From Fimisoma avicola (GTDB lineage Bacteria > Bacillota > Clostridia > Peptostreptococcales > Anaerovoracaceae): a stretch of DNA of 5,099 bases. The stretch's first letter is position 1; each line of letters begins with the position of its first letter. The stretch is from positions 1-5,099 of the forward strand of contig DVMO01000063.1 in assembly GCA_018714945.1 (NCBI GenBank). Direction: 5' to 3'. The notes under the pieces were generated by a model. It was not told the origin of the DNA, searched no databases, and was given only the letters and a program-made list of their open reading frames with translations. The position numbers and the translations under genes were made by a program. This document shows positions 4,607 through 5,099 of the stretch, in pieces.

Positions 4607-5099
4607 TCAGCGGAATATTTCGGTAAGCTGGGTCACATCCGGGTTTTCTCCCTTTTCCCTCTTTTCCAGTGCATCTTTTACCCGTTCAAAGACTTCTTTA
4701 GTCATCGGGAATTTTCTCATTATCAGTGCAACTGCCATCATTGCGGCTCCTGGTATGAGTACAAAGGCATTCTCTACCCATTCCAGTGCTGTATCCGGCT
4801 GTACAGCCGCCTCGCTGTCAAATCCGGCCATTTCAAGGATGACTCCCAGCATCTGCAAGCCAACGGCGATCGAAACCGACTCTGACAGCGCCTGAAGGGA
4901 AATCACCGTGCCGGAGCGTTTTTCTCCTGACATCAGCTCGTCAACTTCGCACACATCATATATCATAGATGGCATCAGCTGCCAGTAAAAAGCGTTTGCA
5001 ACGGCATACAGCAGGCATGATGCGATCATCACAGGATAGTTTTCCACTCCTGCAAATTTTGCTGCCATCAAGAGCACGCCGCATACAGCCATCACATTT
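4607..5099 (-). CDS. GPH-family (glycoside-pentoside-hexuronide) sugar:cation symporter, C-terminal part (partial)
   Basis: The frame is open at the right edge; 163 codons before the stop are visible, and the N-terminal two-thirds lie outside. Hydrophobic spans are seen at about residues 3-17, 23-42, 65-90 and 111-127 of the visible fragment. A cytoplasmic tail follows (FPMTKEVFERVKDALEKREKG and onward). The loop YDVCEVDELMSGEKRSGT (47-64) is the characteristic D-x-x-D/E-x-x-x-G-x-R-x-x-G signature of the MelB/YicJ family between late transmembrane helices. Proteins of this family take up sugars, glycosides or glucuronides with sodium or protons across the cytoplasmic membrane. The substrate cannot be predicted from this fragment. 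An in-frame GTG at 5095 is unlikely to be the start because it would leave only four transmembrane segments. The gene converges on the MerR gene. Confidence 0.85.
   Translation of the reverse strand, partial: NVMAVCGVLLMAAKFAGVENYPVMIASCLLYAVANAFYWQLMPSMIYDVCEVDELMSGEKRSGTVISLQALSESVSIAVGLQMLGVILEMAGFDSEAAVQPDTALEWVENAFVLIPGAAMMAVALIMRKFPMTKEVFERVKDALEKREKGENPDVTQLTEIFR

Overview
The window looks like a chromosomal segment of a low-to-mid GC Gram-positive anaerobe, most likely of the class Clostridia and perhaps Lachnospiraceae. This rests on the strong GGAGG-type ribosome binding sites, the style of the PrmA, MtaB and Spx/ArsC-like proteins, the BmrR-like MerR regulator and the GPH-type sugar symporter. 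It is inference from gene content; no rRNA or tRNA marker is present.

Layout. Positions 1-558 (minus strand) hold the first 186 codons of a MiaB-family tRNA methylthiotransferase, best matched to MtaB, running off the left edge. A 132-bp divergent intergenic region follows. On the plus strand come a membrane-anchored polysaccharide deacetylase (691-1578) and, 28 nt later, a 53-residue single-pass membrane protein (1607-1768). A strong hairpin that can act as a bidirectional terminator (1774-1803) ends this pair. On the minus strand, converging on the same hairpin, is a two-gene unit read from right to left: an Spx/ArsC-like thioredoxin-fold protein (3214-2882), then prmA (2857-1829). The unit has an extended -10 promoter at about 3236-3241.

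Positions 3215-3665 are a 451-bp non-coding region and the most unusual part of the window. It contains two diverged copies of a TGTTGT...ACAACA inverted-repeat element with identical internal spacing, 191 bp apart. Between them lies a run of TTCGA/TTCCA motifs spaced exactly 10 bp apart. There is also a G-rich tract, an ATATAC-N9-GTATAT dyad and a good promoter for the next gene. That gene (3666-4484, plus strand) is a BmrR-like MerR regulator with a GyrI-like effector domain. A pair of overlapping hairpins (4488-4546) separates it from the convergent C-terminal part of a GPH-family sugar:cation symporter (minus strand, off the right edge).

Functionally the window mixes translation housekeeping (methylation of ribosomal protein L11, thiomethylation of tRNA), a thiol/stress-type Spx-like protein, envelope glycan modification and ligand-responsive regulation. 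No complete mobile element, CRISPR array, tRNA or rRNA was seen. The two points most worth following are the repeat-rich region upstream of the MerR gene and the deacetylase/small-membrane-protein pair lying between prmA and mtaB, where related genomes often carry rsmE.
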